64,000 nt of DNA from Lytechinus pictus (lineage: Eukaryota; Echinodermata; Echinoidea; Temnopleuroida; Toxopneustidae): NCBI RefSeq assembly GCF_037042905.1, contig NC_087254.1, forward strand, positions 21,601,103 through 21,665,102. The letters run 5' to 3'. Every line of letters begins with the position of its first letter. Position 1 is the stretch's first letter. Positions 1-13,500 of the stretch are shown in pieces. The notes beneath the pieces were generated by a model that was not told where the DNA came from, did no database searches, and saw only the letters and a program-made list of their open reading frames with translations. A program made the translations under genes and the position numbers.

Positions 1-27
1 ACATAATAAAAATATCGCTGTACTTGT

Positions 28-235
28 TTAGGGGGTCAATTCAGGGAATACTTGCCAAGAGTATCGTTTTGTTTCCAATACTTGTTAAGGGTAGGGTTTC
101 ACACGCCAATACTTGTTAAGGGGTGCATTTTCAGAATATGGAAAATACGTGTTTAGGGTGCTTTTCGAGACCCCATGGTCGTGCATGGTATCCACTTGTC
201 AATGGAAGTGGCCCCCCCCCCCCCCCCCGGATTCT
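28..235. repeat. Short degenerate tandem repeat ending in a C homopolymer
   Basis: The phrase caatacttgttaagggt occurs in three degenerate copies, at about 46, 77 and 107, followed by a run of about 16 C near 212-228. No protein or RNA gene is visible. It looks like the edge of an interspersed repeat. Confidence 0.5.
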
Positions 236-1329
236 GGCACGTTTGAGTCCTGTGTTTAAAGTCTATAAAGCATGAAAAGCCTGCAAATGACTAGGTGTGC
301 CAGGACTCTAAAATCAGGCTGATTAGGTTGACAATAATAGAAGGATGTAACTCACTTTGGCAAATTTGAAATTTTGGTACCAGAATAATCAGGAAAATAT
401 AAAGATTCTCAAGTACACTTCCTTTTGCCTTTAAAGTAAAATACTTCACCACATCTCAATTGATTACATTTGTAGAAAATAATTGAACATTAAGTTCTTA
501 AAATTACTGGGTTTCTTTTAAGTTTAATGCATTTACAATTTAAAAAAAAATCACCAATCCTTGGTCTAAAGAAAATTTTTGGGGAAAATAATTCCATTTT
601 ATAATGATCATGCTATATACATGCTTAAAGTTTTTTATTCTCATTCATCGATAATTTCACCGACAGGCCTACCCGGTGCTTTGAATTTTAGATGCACTGT
701 AATTATAACAAGTTTTCTAATAACAGCCCTTAAAATGTTAGAACAATCACCAAAACAGTGCTTTGTTGATACAATATGTACTTTGTTGCCAGGGATGATT
801 TTCTTTTTCTTGGCAGAGAAGTGAAATTATGTGCAGTGTTTATTGGAGCTTATATGATCAAAATCTTTTGCAAAGTATGACAGTGATTTTTTTTTAATTG
901 CATTTTTGGATCTTTCTAAAGTTCTTCTGGTGCCTTCTATAAAAAGATTTTGATGGTGTTATATTCTGTTTCTAAAATATATTGAAGATTTTATTTTTGC
1001 CAATATGATCAGTGCTGAATAAATTATTTTGATAACCATTGTGTGGTAATTTGTATATTTCATTTTATGATATGTCCGTAAAAGGAAAATCTTTGTTGCT
1101 GCTTCTTCAAAAGTGCAGATTTTATTTTGTATTTGTCAATAATTTGTTTATTTTATTTAAGTTGTACGCTAGAAATATTTTAATTCGTAACTGTGCTTGT
1201 CTCAAATTCTGTACAATGAACTTATTTTTATGGTTTTGAAATATTCAACAGGTGCTTTGAATATTGTGGTGCACCTTTCAAGTAGGTGATGGTGTAATTG
1301 TTACAAATTGTAATTGTAACCACAAACAT

Positions 1330-1520
1330 GAAGAGGCATGATAGCTCAGTAGAGTGGGAGTTTCGGATTCCGGTGACTCAGGTTCGATTCCTACTTGATG
1401 CACTAGTGTCCTTTGGTAAGGCATTAATTCTCATTACCAGGTCCCTCGGAGAGGACCTTGAGCCGTCGGTCCTCTGGTTGCTTGCTTACAAGCATTCATG
1501 CTTTCTTAATGGCAATCAGG
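1330..1520 (+). repeat. tRNA-derived SINE, divergent copy
   Basis: A pol III A-box-like stretch (tagctcagtagagtggg, near 1340) is followed by an exact B box, ggttcgattcc, at 1381-1391, in tRNA-like spacing. The flanks do not form an acceptor stem, so this is a SINE head rather than a tRNA gene. Its unrelated 3' part separates it from the other SINEs in the window. Confidence 0.6.
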
Positions 1521-4262
1521 TAGAAAAAACAAAAAACCACCATTTACAAAAAATCACTATCAAGATTGGTGTTGACTGCTTATGCTGGTGTTAAGACTGG
1601 TGTTGCAAATGACATCACTTACATGTATATATTTGTGGCATCATTTTTGTATCATATTCAGTGCTGGAGGTGGGTTTTGTATCCAGATTTACACCCTCAA
1701 AACCCCACCAACAGTTATTACCTACCCAGTTTGATACATATGGTTGGTAGTGGCAAGATGATATTGACTCTGTGGCACAAGAAATATCCCAAATTATGAT
1801 AAATTCATTTATAGTTACTGAAATAGGAATATTATCAGGCTGAGGGTAGAGTCACCAAATAAATTAAGCATTTCCTGCATGCAGTGAAGCTGTGAAGGTG
1901 ACTTTACTAAAAGCACTTTAAGTCTCCAAGTCTTCTATTTTCTATTAAGGGGTTGGGTGGGGATGGAGTGTTGTATTAGGCCTGTGCATCATTGTGAACC
2001 ATTAGTTCTGTATTTAGTGTTCCATTTTCTAGCACAATACTCATCATAGCTTTGCAGTGTTAACATTCAAAACAAAATTGATTAGAAATGGTTGCATCAA
2101 GCTTCGTTATCCAGTATTGCATAATTCAGAGCTAATACTGAGCGATGTCCATCGCAGATTGTTATTAGAGCAAGTTTAAAATCTTCTATCATTTAGCCAA
2201 GGATGGGATTATTCTTTTTAAGTGAATCTTGTATTTGTGTACCTCAGCTTATAATTTTTGCCTTGATAAAGAGGGTTGCTGAGTCATTTCAAGTAAGATC
2301 TATTCCCCACAGCTCTTAGTCCTTAGTATTTTTGTATTGAAAATTATTTTTCTCACATACAAATGTGAAAAGTCACCCAAACAATTTATGTTTTATTAAC
2401 CCTATTTATTTATGCTGCATGATAGTTTTATAATTTTTTTCTTGTCAAAATTACATAGTACTAGATGTATATAAATTAAATTATTACTTAATGCAAATAA
2501 AACTGATAGAAATTAGCGCCTTCTTTACTTTACATAAACTCTAAAATAAATATAAAGAAAAAGGTTAACTAACCATTGATTATGTACGAGTTGTTAATAC
2601 TAGAACACTGTGCAGTGAATATTTTATATAATAACTCAAGTATTCACATAAATTTTTTAGAGGAAATGTGATAAATTTTAATTTTTCTCTAAAACTTCCA
2701 GTCTATATAATTTTTTTTTATAGTGATTGGCTTTTTGTAAAAAGTAGAGGATGTACATTTCTTTACTATAAAGCATATTGAATGATACCATGGCAAGAAA
2801 TACCAAAGATATTTATGAAATATCTTAAGATTCAAAATCCTGCTTAGTATTTAGTAGAGATCTTATTGTGTTTGTGCTTATATTATCTTGGTTGATATAT
2901 ACAATTGTACTTAATGTGTTTTAAAACCTACCATGTTTAGAACAGGGTTTTATTCAGTTTATGGATTGTTTTGTAACTTTTTTTGTGATTATGCAAATTA
3001 ATTAATGCAAGATAACTTGCCAGCCATTTTTTAAATCAACTTCTCTACATGAATGCATTTTTCTTGATTTTTTTTGTTCTCAAAAGCTCAAACAAGTGAT
3101 TATTTTGTTTTGAAATGTTTGCTGAAATTTAAAAAATTGGCCACTACTCAATTCTCTGATATGATAAACTTACTGCAATATTTTACCTATCTTTTTGCTG
3201 AAGAAGCTAATTTTTGGTATATATCTTACTTTGTAGGTCTCTAAATGGAAGCCTCTGTCTAGCTTCTAAAGCAATTCCACTTAATGTAGATGAATGTACA
3301 GATTTTGGGTTACCTTAGCATAGAACCAATCAAATTAATTTCTAAATATCTCAGACTCTGCTTTTTCACAATAGTATACAGTACTGTTAATTTATGTTAA
3401 TTTAATTGTTAGGTGACAATTGTATATGTAAATCTGCATGTTCCATATGAATATCTAATGTTTGTGACTTTTTTTTTGAAAAATATTTAATATGGTGTAT
3501 GTACAGTCTATTTTTTGTCGTGTATGGCAAATATTTGAAGATAGATAGATTATAAATATAATTGCTTATATTTCAATTGTTTGTTTTCAGAAGATAATAA
3601 AATAACTTGCCAAATTATGTGTTGTAGCAAGTAGCAGCTGTGCAAAATTCTCATGAAAAGATAAATACGGTAGTAAAGGCTATTTATTGATGAAGTGTTT
3701 TTTAACTGGTTATTTGTCAAAATGTACTGGAGGTTTCATGTCAATAAGGCGGCCTAATTGTTCTCTCCCAACATTATTTTGCAGCACATGTCAAAAATAA
3801 TACAACATTATACAATTTAAGTCCTCTGGCAGTCTTGCATGCATTTCACGATTCAACATAGCAACATGATCTTTTTAATATTCATTTTTATATTACAACA
3901 AAAATTCCATGTAATTATGTCATCTATCGTTTCTTGTAGTAGGTTTTATTTCAATACCTCGAAGCCTCATGATTATTAAAAATATACATTTTATTTTGAC
4001 TTCCTTCCCAGGTGTAGCTTTAATATGTGGGTATTTTTCTAGAAACCACTCTGTGTTTTTCTATTATCCAAAATTGTATATGCCCGAAGCGATTTTCCAC
4101 TTCTTTTTTTTTTGTTTATTACTATTGCTTTGGTCATGATTATATATTCGACCTAATCTGTTGAACCCTACAGAAATGAAATGAATCAATAAATGAATAC
4201 ATAAATAAATGAATAAACCAATAATATACCGTCCTATTGATTGCTATTTCGCACTAGTAATG

Positions 4263-4441
4263 CAGAGATGCCAACCGTTACGGAATATTAATCAATGTGA
4301 AAAACCAAACAGCTGAACCAAATGTTTTCTTACGAGACAAAACATGTTAAAAGTTTTTAGCTCAGTCATTCAATCAGGAAGTAAACACTGAATTTACATT
4401 AAGAACACATCTCGTTAATATTCTGTAAGGGTTGGCAACTC
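4263..4441. mobile_element. hAT-like MITE, 179 bp
   Basis: The left end CAGAGATGCCAACC and the right end GGTTGGCAACTC are imperfect terminal inverted repeats that continue inward (ttacggaatattaa versus ttaatattctgtaa). An exact 8 bp direct repeat, TAGTAATG, flanks the element at 4255-4262 and 4442-4449. A CAGAG start with an 8 bp target duplication is typical of hAT elements. It encodes nothing and must be non-autonomous. Confidence 0.7.
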
Positions 4442-4449
4442 TAGTAATG

Positions 4450-6391
4450 TACATCTTTTAGTGCTTTGATGTTCTTACTCATTTTTTAGGGGGGGTGAGT
4501 GCCTCCTGCCCCCCCCCCCCACCCCTGACACTTCTGCTAAGGCAACCCTAGGCTATCCCTATTACTGGAAGAGTACATCGCTCACATTACTGGAAAGGGG
4601 GAGATCACAGATAGAAAAAAAAAGGGAAAGGCAAGTCACATTATAAAGGTGCACAAATAATTAAATAAGAATCATTGAAAAGCAAGAACGTCATTTTCAA
4701 AGGGATTTATTTTCTCAAAGAGTGTCAAATTATGTGAAAAAATTACCAGCAGCCAAGAAGATTCAGTCAAGTAAAGAAGATACTATGGCAACTGCCCTCT
4801 TGATTCAAGGGACAAAATCCAAACCCTTGCATAATGACAAACAGCCTGATCTGAGCTGGAATCCTAACAAAATCACAATATCTAAAAGCAAATTCAATTC
4901 CAAATTGTAACATCATCATCAGCTGCACCTTGAAGCTGATTTGGCCTTTACTCTGGCTAAAAGGCTTTGCAGCAAAGCAAAATTCTGATTTCAGTATTTC
5001 TAGTATTATGCCTACGTAACTTCAAATTAAACCATTTAACTTCTTGGAAATCAAAATTTAATGTGATTTGTCAAAAAAAAAATCACTTCATATTTGATCT
5101 TGTAGTGTACACAAGGTTTTGTGTACCATGCCCTACATAGCCTGGATATACAAGTCATCATAAACATACAAAATGAGTATATGAGTAGCGAAATACATGT
5201 AAAGTCACATACATGATAACAAAAATGTTTGGATAAATTGACATCTACATTGGCAGTCTCGACTACATTCCCCAATGCAACAATGCAGGAGTGTTGACTT
5301 TTGCCTTGAAATATCAAACATTTTTCTTTCATTCACCCTTCATAATGTAATAATTCCCCCAGGCCTTGTAATGCCCCTTTTTATTGTCCTTGGAATATTT
5401 TAACTTCTGAAGGTTTCCATGGCGAAGAAAAATAATAGTGTAGTAGGTTTCATGGTACACCATGTATCTATCTTGGGCAATTGTTCCTGAAATGGACTAC
5501 CTAAACTCGATGTTTAGACAAACATGTGTGTTCTTGTCTTCAGGAGAATGAGCAATGTTTGGACAAGTCACAAGTGTGTTCATGTCGAAACATCGAGTTT
5601 GGGTGGTCCTTTGGCGGTCCTTGGAATATTTTGCTACCTTTCCATTGTCCCCACTTTTGCTGTAAATAAAGAAATGTCACCTACAAGCAAAATGGCCTTG
5701 CCCTAAAATGTTGATTTTTTACATATATATTTATGTATAAACATGCATATTTTACACATGCAACATATAATTAACAGATTTTTATTATCTATACTCAAGC
5801 TTCAAAAAATAAGGAAATGAATGGATATATTTCCTTGTAAAACTATGACAAAATATCAACTTTTAAGGGTTTTTTTTATACCTAAAATGGCCTTTGACCT
5901 TGATCAAATAACCAAAAATTTTAGTCACATAATGGTCGATACTTGGAAGGGCATATACACGTAGACGTTATAATTCATAATGTGATGCATGCACTATAAA
6001 AGAACTGTATACTATTATTAAAACATATTTATTTTTATCAATATTAATTGATCTGAATTGACCTTTGATCTTGGCCTTTATCCTGAAATTATACTCTTCT
6101 AATTTCTGATTTCAAACTTATCTTAACAAATTCAAAATCCTTACCCTTGAATTGATATTTTCTAAGATATAAATTTACTGATCCCAAAATGATCTCTGAC
6201 CTATCTTGGTGTCTAAGAGTTTTTCATACTGTCTTCAGTTCCTGAGAGATTTGTAAAATACTTGCTACAAAGATAATGATGATGATGCAGATGATTCATA
6301 GTTTTCCCTGATTTCTATGTTAGCACCAAGCATGGCACATCCTGCAAGTACAACAACAAACAATTCATCTTTGAGATCCAAAACAACAACA
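4450..6391. other. Intergenic region and probable LSM11 3' UTR
   Basis: No exon is seen. It contains a C/G homopolymer patch near 4490-4520, an imperfect hairpin at 5501-5602 and fragments of the tgacctttgacc-type repeat (near 5890 and 6060). Because LSM11 ends at 6392 on the minus strand, the part adjacent to that stop is probably its 3' UTR. I could not fix the poly(A) site. Confidence 0.4.
5501..5602. repeat. Imperfect inverted repeat (hairpin)
   Basis: The left arm ctaaactcgatgttt is matched by the right arm aaacatcgagtttgg, and the inner parts (cttgtc...gacaag) also pair. It probably represents a small foldback element. Confidence 0.5.
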
Positions 6392-7591
6392 TCATCTCCA
6401 TGCAAGGGGTAACTCAGTTTCTTTTTTCTTGCTCTTTGCAGATGATTTCTCCTCCAACTTTTCAACTGCCTTCTTTAAATCCACCACCACCATATCACTC
6501 TCCACCGAGACCAACACAACCTGGTCTCCGCGGATGAAGAGCTGGTTGACATGACGACGCTTGAACTCTTCTGGCTGAATCAGCCGCTTACCAGTCTTTG
6601 GATCCAGATGAACAACCTCCTTTTCCTGCTCATCCAGACTCTTTGTGTCTTTAGGTTTCTCAGACTGTCTCCCAATCTTAAGAGATTTTGAAAATGCTTG
6701 CGACAGAGATGATGATGTCACAGTTGATGATTTAGTGTACTTTTGTGGTGGTGCAGATTTTCTTGATGCTGCCGATGGTGCAGATGATGTCTCTGAGGTT
6801 GATGAGGTTATGGTATGTGATGATAATGTAGACCCAGCTGTGACTGCAAGAGATGATTCTTGATTTGTTGCCGGTGTAGTCATTCTAGAGAGAAGCAAAT
6901 CAGACTTTCTCATATCTGACATTTTTAATGATGCTGGTGATGAGCTTTTAGCCTTTGCAGATATCCTTGATTCTCTTGTTGGAGCAGTAAGCTGAGAAAC
7001 CTCTTCTTTGACAGATACCCCATCTTTAGTACTCACCCTGCCTCTCTCTGTTAATTGAGAATGTGAACTTGAAGCAGCGGTCCATAAAGAGTCTGATGAT
7101 TCTGGAGTGATTCTCTTGTTAGCAGAGGTAGGTGTGTTTGAGGTTGATCCTGCTGAAACATTTGCTTTACATGTAGATGAATCCTTACCAGATTTACTAT
7201 CACCACATTTGGAGGACTGTAGTCTCTGAGAATGAATTATTGGTGTCTTGTGACCATTTGGACACAAGCCAGATATCTTTTTAGGCGTTTTCAGTTTTTT
7301 GACTCCCTTCTCCATGTTCCCTTTCTCAATCCCATCTTCGAACTCACTATCATCGGTGGTTGAATACTCGTCTGTATCGCTACTGCTACTCTCGCTCGCT
7401 GACTGATCTTGAGCCAACTCTGCTTCGTGGAGATCTCTCCTGGCCCTCTCCTCCATGAGAGCTTCATGCTTGATTCGGCAGAACTTGCATTCTTTAGCTC
7501 GCTTCTTGACATCAGTAGCTTTCTGCTCCTGCACGGATGGCTTGGGAGGGTCTGGCTTCTTTGGTGGTGGAGGATTCAAGTTGGACATGAT
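6392..7591 (-). CDS. LSM11: LSM11 exon 5 (insert, Sm motif 2, stop)
   Basis: The acceptor is ctacag before ATC-ATG-TCC, entered in phase 0. It encodes residues 190-588: a proline/lysine start, CKFC, a Glu/Arg helix, an S/D/E-rich acidic tract, a long Ser/Thr-rich low-complexity part, then Sm motif 2 and a charged tail ending LPLAWR. The ATG just inside the acceptor is internal, because the reading frame enters from exon 4. Confidence 0.92.
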   Translation of the reverse strand: MMSNLNPPPPKKPDPPKPSVQEQKATDVKKRAKECKFCRIKHEALMEERARRDLHEAELAQDQSASESSSSDTDEYSTTDDSEFEDGIEKGNMEKGVKKLKTPKKISGLCPNGHKTPIIHSQRLQSSKCGDSKSGKDSSTCKANVSAGSTSNTPTSANKRITPESSDSLWTAASSSHSQLTERGRVSTKDGVSVKEEVSQLTAPTRESRISAKAKSSSPASLKMSDMRKSDLLLSRMTTPATNQESSLAVTAGSTLSSHTITSSTSETSSAPSAASRKSAPPQKYTKSSTVTSSSLSQAFSKSLKIGRQSEKPKDTKSLDEQEKEVVHLDPKTGKRLIQPEEFKRRHVNQLFIRGDQVVLVSVESDMVVVDLKKAVEKLEEKSSAKSKKKETELPLAWR

Positions 7592-10500
7592 CTGTAGGAG
7601 AAAGAGTGATTGCCGAAGAGTAAGCAAAATAACAGAACAATTCTAAAATGGACAAACCATGCTGATTTGTTATACAACAATCAACACTTTCATTTTATCA
7701 GGATTTCTGTTATCAAATCAACTTCTAAATATAAAGACATACTACACATTCCACTGAGACAAAATATTCAAAAACTGATATGAATTTAATCTGAACATAA
7801 AGAAAATAAAAGCAAATTCCTCTACCTTTAAAAAAATTTACAATCAAGCTGGCAAAGACAAGGTGAAAGGCAAGGCATAAGCGATGTTGCGTCTCGCCCA
7901 CTTGTGAAAGTAACCAGAAATATCGTGATTTGCGAGGGCACGCAACAGAATTGTTTCAAAAGTTAATTGTAAAATACCTGGGATGAAATATCATTTTGTC
8001 ATAAGAGTCTTGCATGTAAACTTTACTATTGACCTCAATGACCTTTGACCTTCCAATGTGACCTCTGAACACAATAATATGCAGGTCTTTTAAAGAGAGT
8101 CTCGCAATTAAACTTTACCGTTGACCTGAAAATTACCTTAGACCTTACCATGTGACCTCCAACTGCAGCATTACATGCAGGTCCCCTAAGTACATGTACT
8201 ATCCAAGTTTGGTTGAAAAGTGACTAAACGTTGGAGAGTTATGTGTCATAATGTTTGTGACGGACGGACGGACGGATGACATTTGGATCCCTTAGTCTTG
8301 CCTTCACCTCTGGTGGGCGAGACAAAAAGGAAATAATTAAAGGGGTTGTCATACATGATAAGAGGTAAGCAGCAATATTTACCATGGAGTATGTCACTTT
8401 TTCTTCATGGTGGAATCTTTTCCCAGTCGAAGGCCTCTTGTAGATTTCAACAACATCTGATAAAGCCTAGAAGAATATTATAAAAAATAAGAATGACAAC
8501 ACTTGTAATCGTCTCTTATTGAATTAAAGAAAAAACACTTCATCTTGATTAATCTACCCCTTTTTTCATTGCCTTTAAACCACACCTCTCTCACACAGAC
8601 TCCTATCTCTCTCTCTCTTTCATTCTCCTCTCCAGACCCCACAACCTCTCTGACTGGAAAATAAGATTGGTTGGTTCAAAATTGGAAAGAAACAGCAATT
8701 TCTATATGAGCAGGTAGTATACCTATCAAAAAAATATTCTTAGAAATCCATCATAATGAAAAGTCAGAATTTGACAAAAATTCAGGTTCTTTCCTCCATG
8801 CCCCTCACCCAATCCTCCTTACTCTCTCTCTCTCTCCCCCTCTCTCTCTCTTGGTTCTTTGAAATATAAAAGAGGGACAGGGTGAGGGGTCTGGGACTGG
8901 AAGAAATTACTGTTTAATGAAAGAGTCCTGATAAAAGAACTTAGATCACACATTGATCAACCACACCCAAAAGATCCACAAAAAAGAGGCATTTTCAGGA
9001 GGCAAAAGAATTTTGCTTAATAAATTTGATTAGCATATTTTTGTGTTGCAGTTTTCAACAAAACAAGTGGACCGCCTCTGGCAGTCTTGCCAGCACTACG
9101 CCATTCAATATAGAAGCAGTGCTGACTTTGAAAACGACTATAAAATAACTATTCACAAAAAAACACCATTCATATAATAATATTATACTATGTTCATTGA
9201 ACCTGAATGACATTTGACCATGATCATGTGACCTACAACTGTGTAAGATGATCAGTGATACTTGATTACCCGTCCTACAACTTGTGGAAGATGATCAGTG
9301 ATAATTGATTACCCCTATGTCCACATTTCATCAACTATATACATAAACAATCAAATTTATGATGGCAATTCAACAAATACCCCTACAATGGCCAAAGTTA
9401 ATTGACCTTGAATGACCTTTGACCTAGGTCATGTGATCTAAAACTCGCATGAGATGTTAAGTGATACTTGATTACTCTAATGTCCAAGTTTTAACAAATA
9501 CGCCCAGCATGGCCAAAGTTCATTGACACTAAATTGACCCTTTGACCTTGGTCATGTGACCTGAAACTCAGGCAGGATGTTCAGTCATACTTCATTACCC
9601 TTATGTTTTAAGTTTCATGAACTAGGTCCATATACTTTCTCAGTTATAATGCCATTTCAAAAACTTAACCTTCGGTTAAGATTTCAATGTTGACTCCCCC
9701 AACGTGGTCTAAGTTCATTGACCCTAAATGACCTTTTACCTTAGTCATGTGACCTGAAACTCATATAGTATGTTCAGTAATACTTGATTAACCTTATTTC
9801 CAAATTTCATGTACTAGGTCTATATACTTTGTAAGTCATGATGTCATTTCAAAAAGTGGTGCCTATAGTCTCGCTCTGCTATGCAGGTGAGAACGGAGAA
9901 AGGGGGGGCAATTGCAACAAGATACCATAAAAAATTATTTCCTGGTAGAAAACATATCTTACCATATTCCAGATCTTGTCAAAGGCCACAAGATACCCAA
10001 TGCAGATGCTACGAAGCCCTTTGAAACTGCGGATGCACACCCTCACCTTACATCGTTTCTCAACGCACTGCCTCAGAAGGTCCAATGGAGATTCTCTTGT
10101 TTCTATCACATAAAAAAACATAACAAACATAGCGCTGGTTCGTACTATTAGTTACAGTGGTTATCAGTGGAAATTAAAGGAGAATGATCCCTTTCGAACA
10201 AGTTAGCTTGTATCAAAACAGAAAAGAATAAGCTCAATGAAAGTTTGGGAACAATTGGAGGAACAACAATACAGAGATAGAACATGGCATTTGAATGCAT
10301 TTGAAACAAATTTGATTTGGGTACAAACTCATCGGTTAATTTGTCAATAATATCCTTAAATAAGTTATATTTGTCTTCCACATCTTGATCCTCTTCAAAG
10401 TAAAAAATCTGATGGTCCTGAACAAAGTTTCTCATATCATTGTAGCTTCCTCTGAAATAAGTATATCGAGGGTGTGACATAGCCTGCTTGAACTCCAGAC

Positions 10501-13500
10501 TCAAATTGAACTGAATCACAATGTGGTCACTTTTTCCTAGTGCCGCTTTATATGACACATTATTAATGTGTCATATAAAGCGGCACTAGGAAATATCCAC
10601 CGAATCTTCAGAATTTGTCAGTAACAGGTCAAGAGTGTTTGCCTGCTGGCCTTCTCTAAATCTTGTAGGCTGATTCACCAGTTGGAAAAGAAACAAGTCT
10701 AAAAGTTGCATCAAGAAATCTCTGTGCAAATTGTTGATCTGGCCGTGTAACATCCAGAGAATCCCAAGCAATTGTAGGCATTGAGTAAAGTTGATCGACC
10801 AATCTCAAATAATCAATGTAGGCCTATATGAGTGATGTACAACAATAAAGGCGCACTTTTTGCGAATGAATTATGAAACATTTAGGCAAAGTATGACTGC
10901 ACTCCTTATAAAAACAGATAAGGTTGCACTGTAGATAAAGGTCTTACCATGACTCTCCATACGAGACAAGACATTAACATTCTTTCTATGGAACGTACTC
11001 TTTGGTAGCAGTTTCTCCTTTTCTCTCATGTGTTCTAAGTGACGCTGTGCATGGAACAATGAAAAAAAGCACAAAACAATGAAATATTAAACCAATAATG
11101 ATAATAATCTTGAATGTTTAGTTTCAGAAACACAACTTTGGTGGGCTATTAGAACCTGGCATCTTAAAATGCAAAGTATTATGGACAGCTACATGTATCA
11201 TAGATTTACTTATGGCAAACTCATATTGCCTAAAAACAGTCTCATAATTCCTGTAGTATTACATGTAGTAGACCACAAGCTACAGTCTCTATACATTGCT
11301 TGTTCCGCTGAACTACATGTATATATGTACATTGGCTCCCCTCACCAATGATACTAAAATGTCAAAAAAAATTTAATGAATCCCAGAAACAAGTTATTCC
11401 TGTATATATACATGTAGCAACTAAGTAAGAGGTTGCAACTATTTCATTTTTTCTTAGCCGTTCTCAAAAGTATTAAATTTTGTTGGATAAAAGGTGCAGG
11501 TATAAGGTATGATTAGACTACATACTGGGCCCAACCTTCTAGTTCTACTCTTCAATATCTTGGCACTTGCCTGGGATTGATTATGTTGCATAGGCCTTTA
11601 TACATTTTTAAGTTGGGGGGCAGGGGCAATGGAAGCGGAGGGGCAGGGGGGGGGCAAGTGCCCCCCAAAAAATTCCCTGTAGGAAAAAATGCCCTTTTTC
11701 AAAATGGAAAGTTCCCTTTTTTCAAAATGAATAGTGCCCTTTTTCAAAATGAGATACCCTTTTTGAAGTAAAACAACACATTGTAGGTTATAAAATCACA
11801 ATTTTTTTAGGTCGCGCTTTGCACTTGCATCAACTATTGTTTACATGTAGTATAAGGTATTCGTCCTGTTCATGGTTTCAAAAATGCATAAAATGTCCAG
11901 TTTTCAGGTTGGAATATCATTTATTGTTTATTAAGGTACTCATTCTGTTCCTGGTTATAAACAGTGCTTAGAATATCCAGTTTTCAATTTTTCAAATTTT
12001 GAGGTAAGTTTTGAGCAATGTCTGTGATAATGCTAATAAAGAATATATAAAGGTAATGCTTTTTAGTCAAAATGCCGTTTTTTGCGTTTTTTTTTTGGGG
12101 GGGTCCTACCTAGCAAGGATGCCCTTTTAAGTTTTAACAGTAATTAGGTCCATAATTAACCAAAAAGCAAGTTTTACAACTTCAGATTTGAAAATTTTTC
12201 CAAATATTTATCTTATCAATCAGAAAAAACTTTGCTCAACTTATTTACTGCAAAATGCTCAACTTCTTCACAAAGATAATAATCTCATGGTGAAAATATA
12301 CGTTTACACCAAAAGGCAAAATGCCCTTTTTGGCATATAAGTGCCCTTTTTTTGGCTTTGCCCCCCAAATGAAAATATGTTCCGCCGCCCCCGGGGGTGG
12401 AGGTGGGGGGGGGGGAGTTCCGTGTGCTAATAGTGTATGCCAAAAGAACATATTACTTTCGCATGCCTATTTTGGAGACACAAAGTTTTAGTAGTTCCAA
12501 TTCCAATTTCAATTTTACACAATTATTTATTAGCAAATCCAAGGTAAAATTGAAAAACAATACAGGGAACTGAGGCCGAATGCACAAAAGGGTCTTTGCA
12601 AGGAACGTCTTTCATGTCGCCGATTATGACGTGCCGTATGAAATGCCTTAATCCCTTATATAGTCCATGTCGGTCTATATGTACATGCAAACGTTTTCTA
12701 TTCATCCGCTTAAACGAATGAATATCATTATTGTTTATAGATAAATGATGTAGATTTTCCAGAAATATTTTCATAATTTATAAAATATCATTTTAAAAGT
12801 AAGCTGAATAATACACTACCAGTCACAAATATCAATAGATTCAGTGCCACAGTGGACCAAATCTATTGTTCTATGGTTGAAACAGGTAATAGTGAGTCAA
12901 AGATTTGTGACTGGTACTGGTAGTGACTGGTACTGTAACTAATTAATAGACCCTCTATTTTTTATTTATTTTGTAAAAGTATCCCAAATAGATCTGCGCA
13001 AAAAAGTGCGACACGAATGACATTCCTTACAAATACACTTTCTCTCTCTCTTAACTGATCCCTCCACTTCTTTGGAGATTCCTGGAGTCTAGGCCTAGGG
13101 GCCGATTGCACGAAAGGGTCTTTGTAAGGACCGTCTTTCATGTCGCCCATTTATTATGATGCGCCATGTGAAACGCATTTTAAATAAATTACCTGCAAAC
13201 ATATTTCATTCATCCGTTAAAGTAAACAAAATCTTTGTTTAAAAAATGATCATGAAATTGTATACAAATTGATTTAAATGCTAGCTAGGCCTAATATTTA
13301 AATTTTATTTGTTTATCAATATCATATTTTATTTTTAGAATTAATAATATCCCGCATACAGCGCATCATAAAAGATGGGCGACACGAAAGACGGTCCTTG
13401 GAAAGACTCTTTCGTGCAATCGGCCCCAGATGGAATGTGCAAGACACGCAGCTAAAACAAGCTCCGACAGGCGATGGACCTCTCTTACCCACCGGCAACT

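Larger units (their letters stand above)
1..4250. other. AT-rich, repeat-poor stretch, possibly a long 3' UTR
   Basis: No convincing exon was seen on either strand. The stretch is strikingly AT-rich and poor in the repeats that fill the rest of the window, apart from a short repeat near base 30-165 and a SINE near 1330. AATAAA-type signals on the plus strand occur near 1018, 1857, 2497, 3597 and 4190. This resembles the long 3' UTRs of animal genes, here of a plus-strand gene whose coding part would lie left of the window. The short open frames inside have no protein-like composition. Confidence 0.35.
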
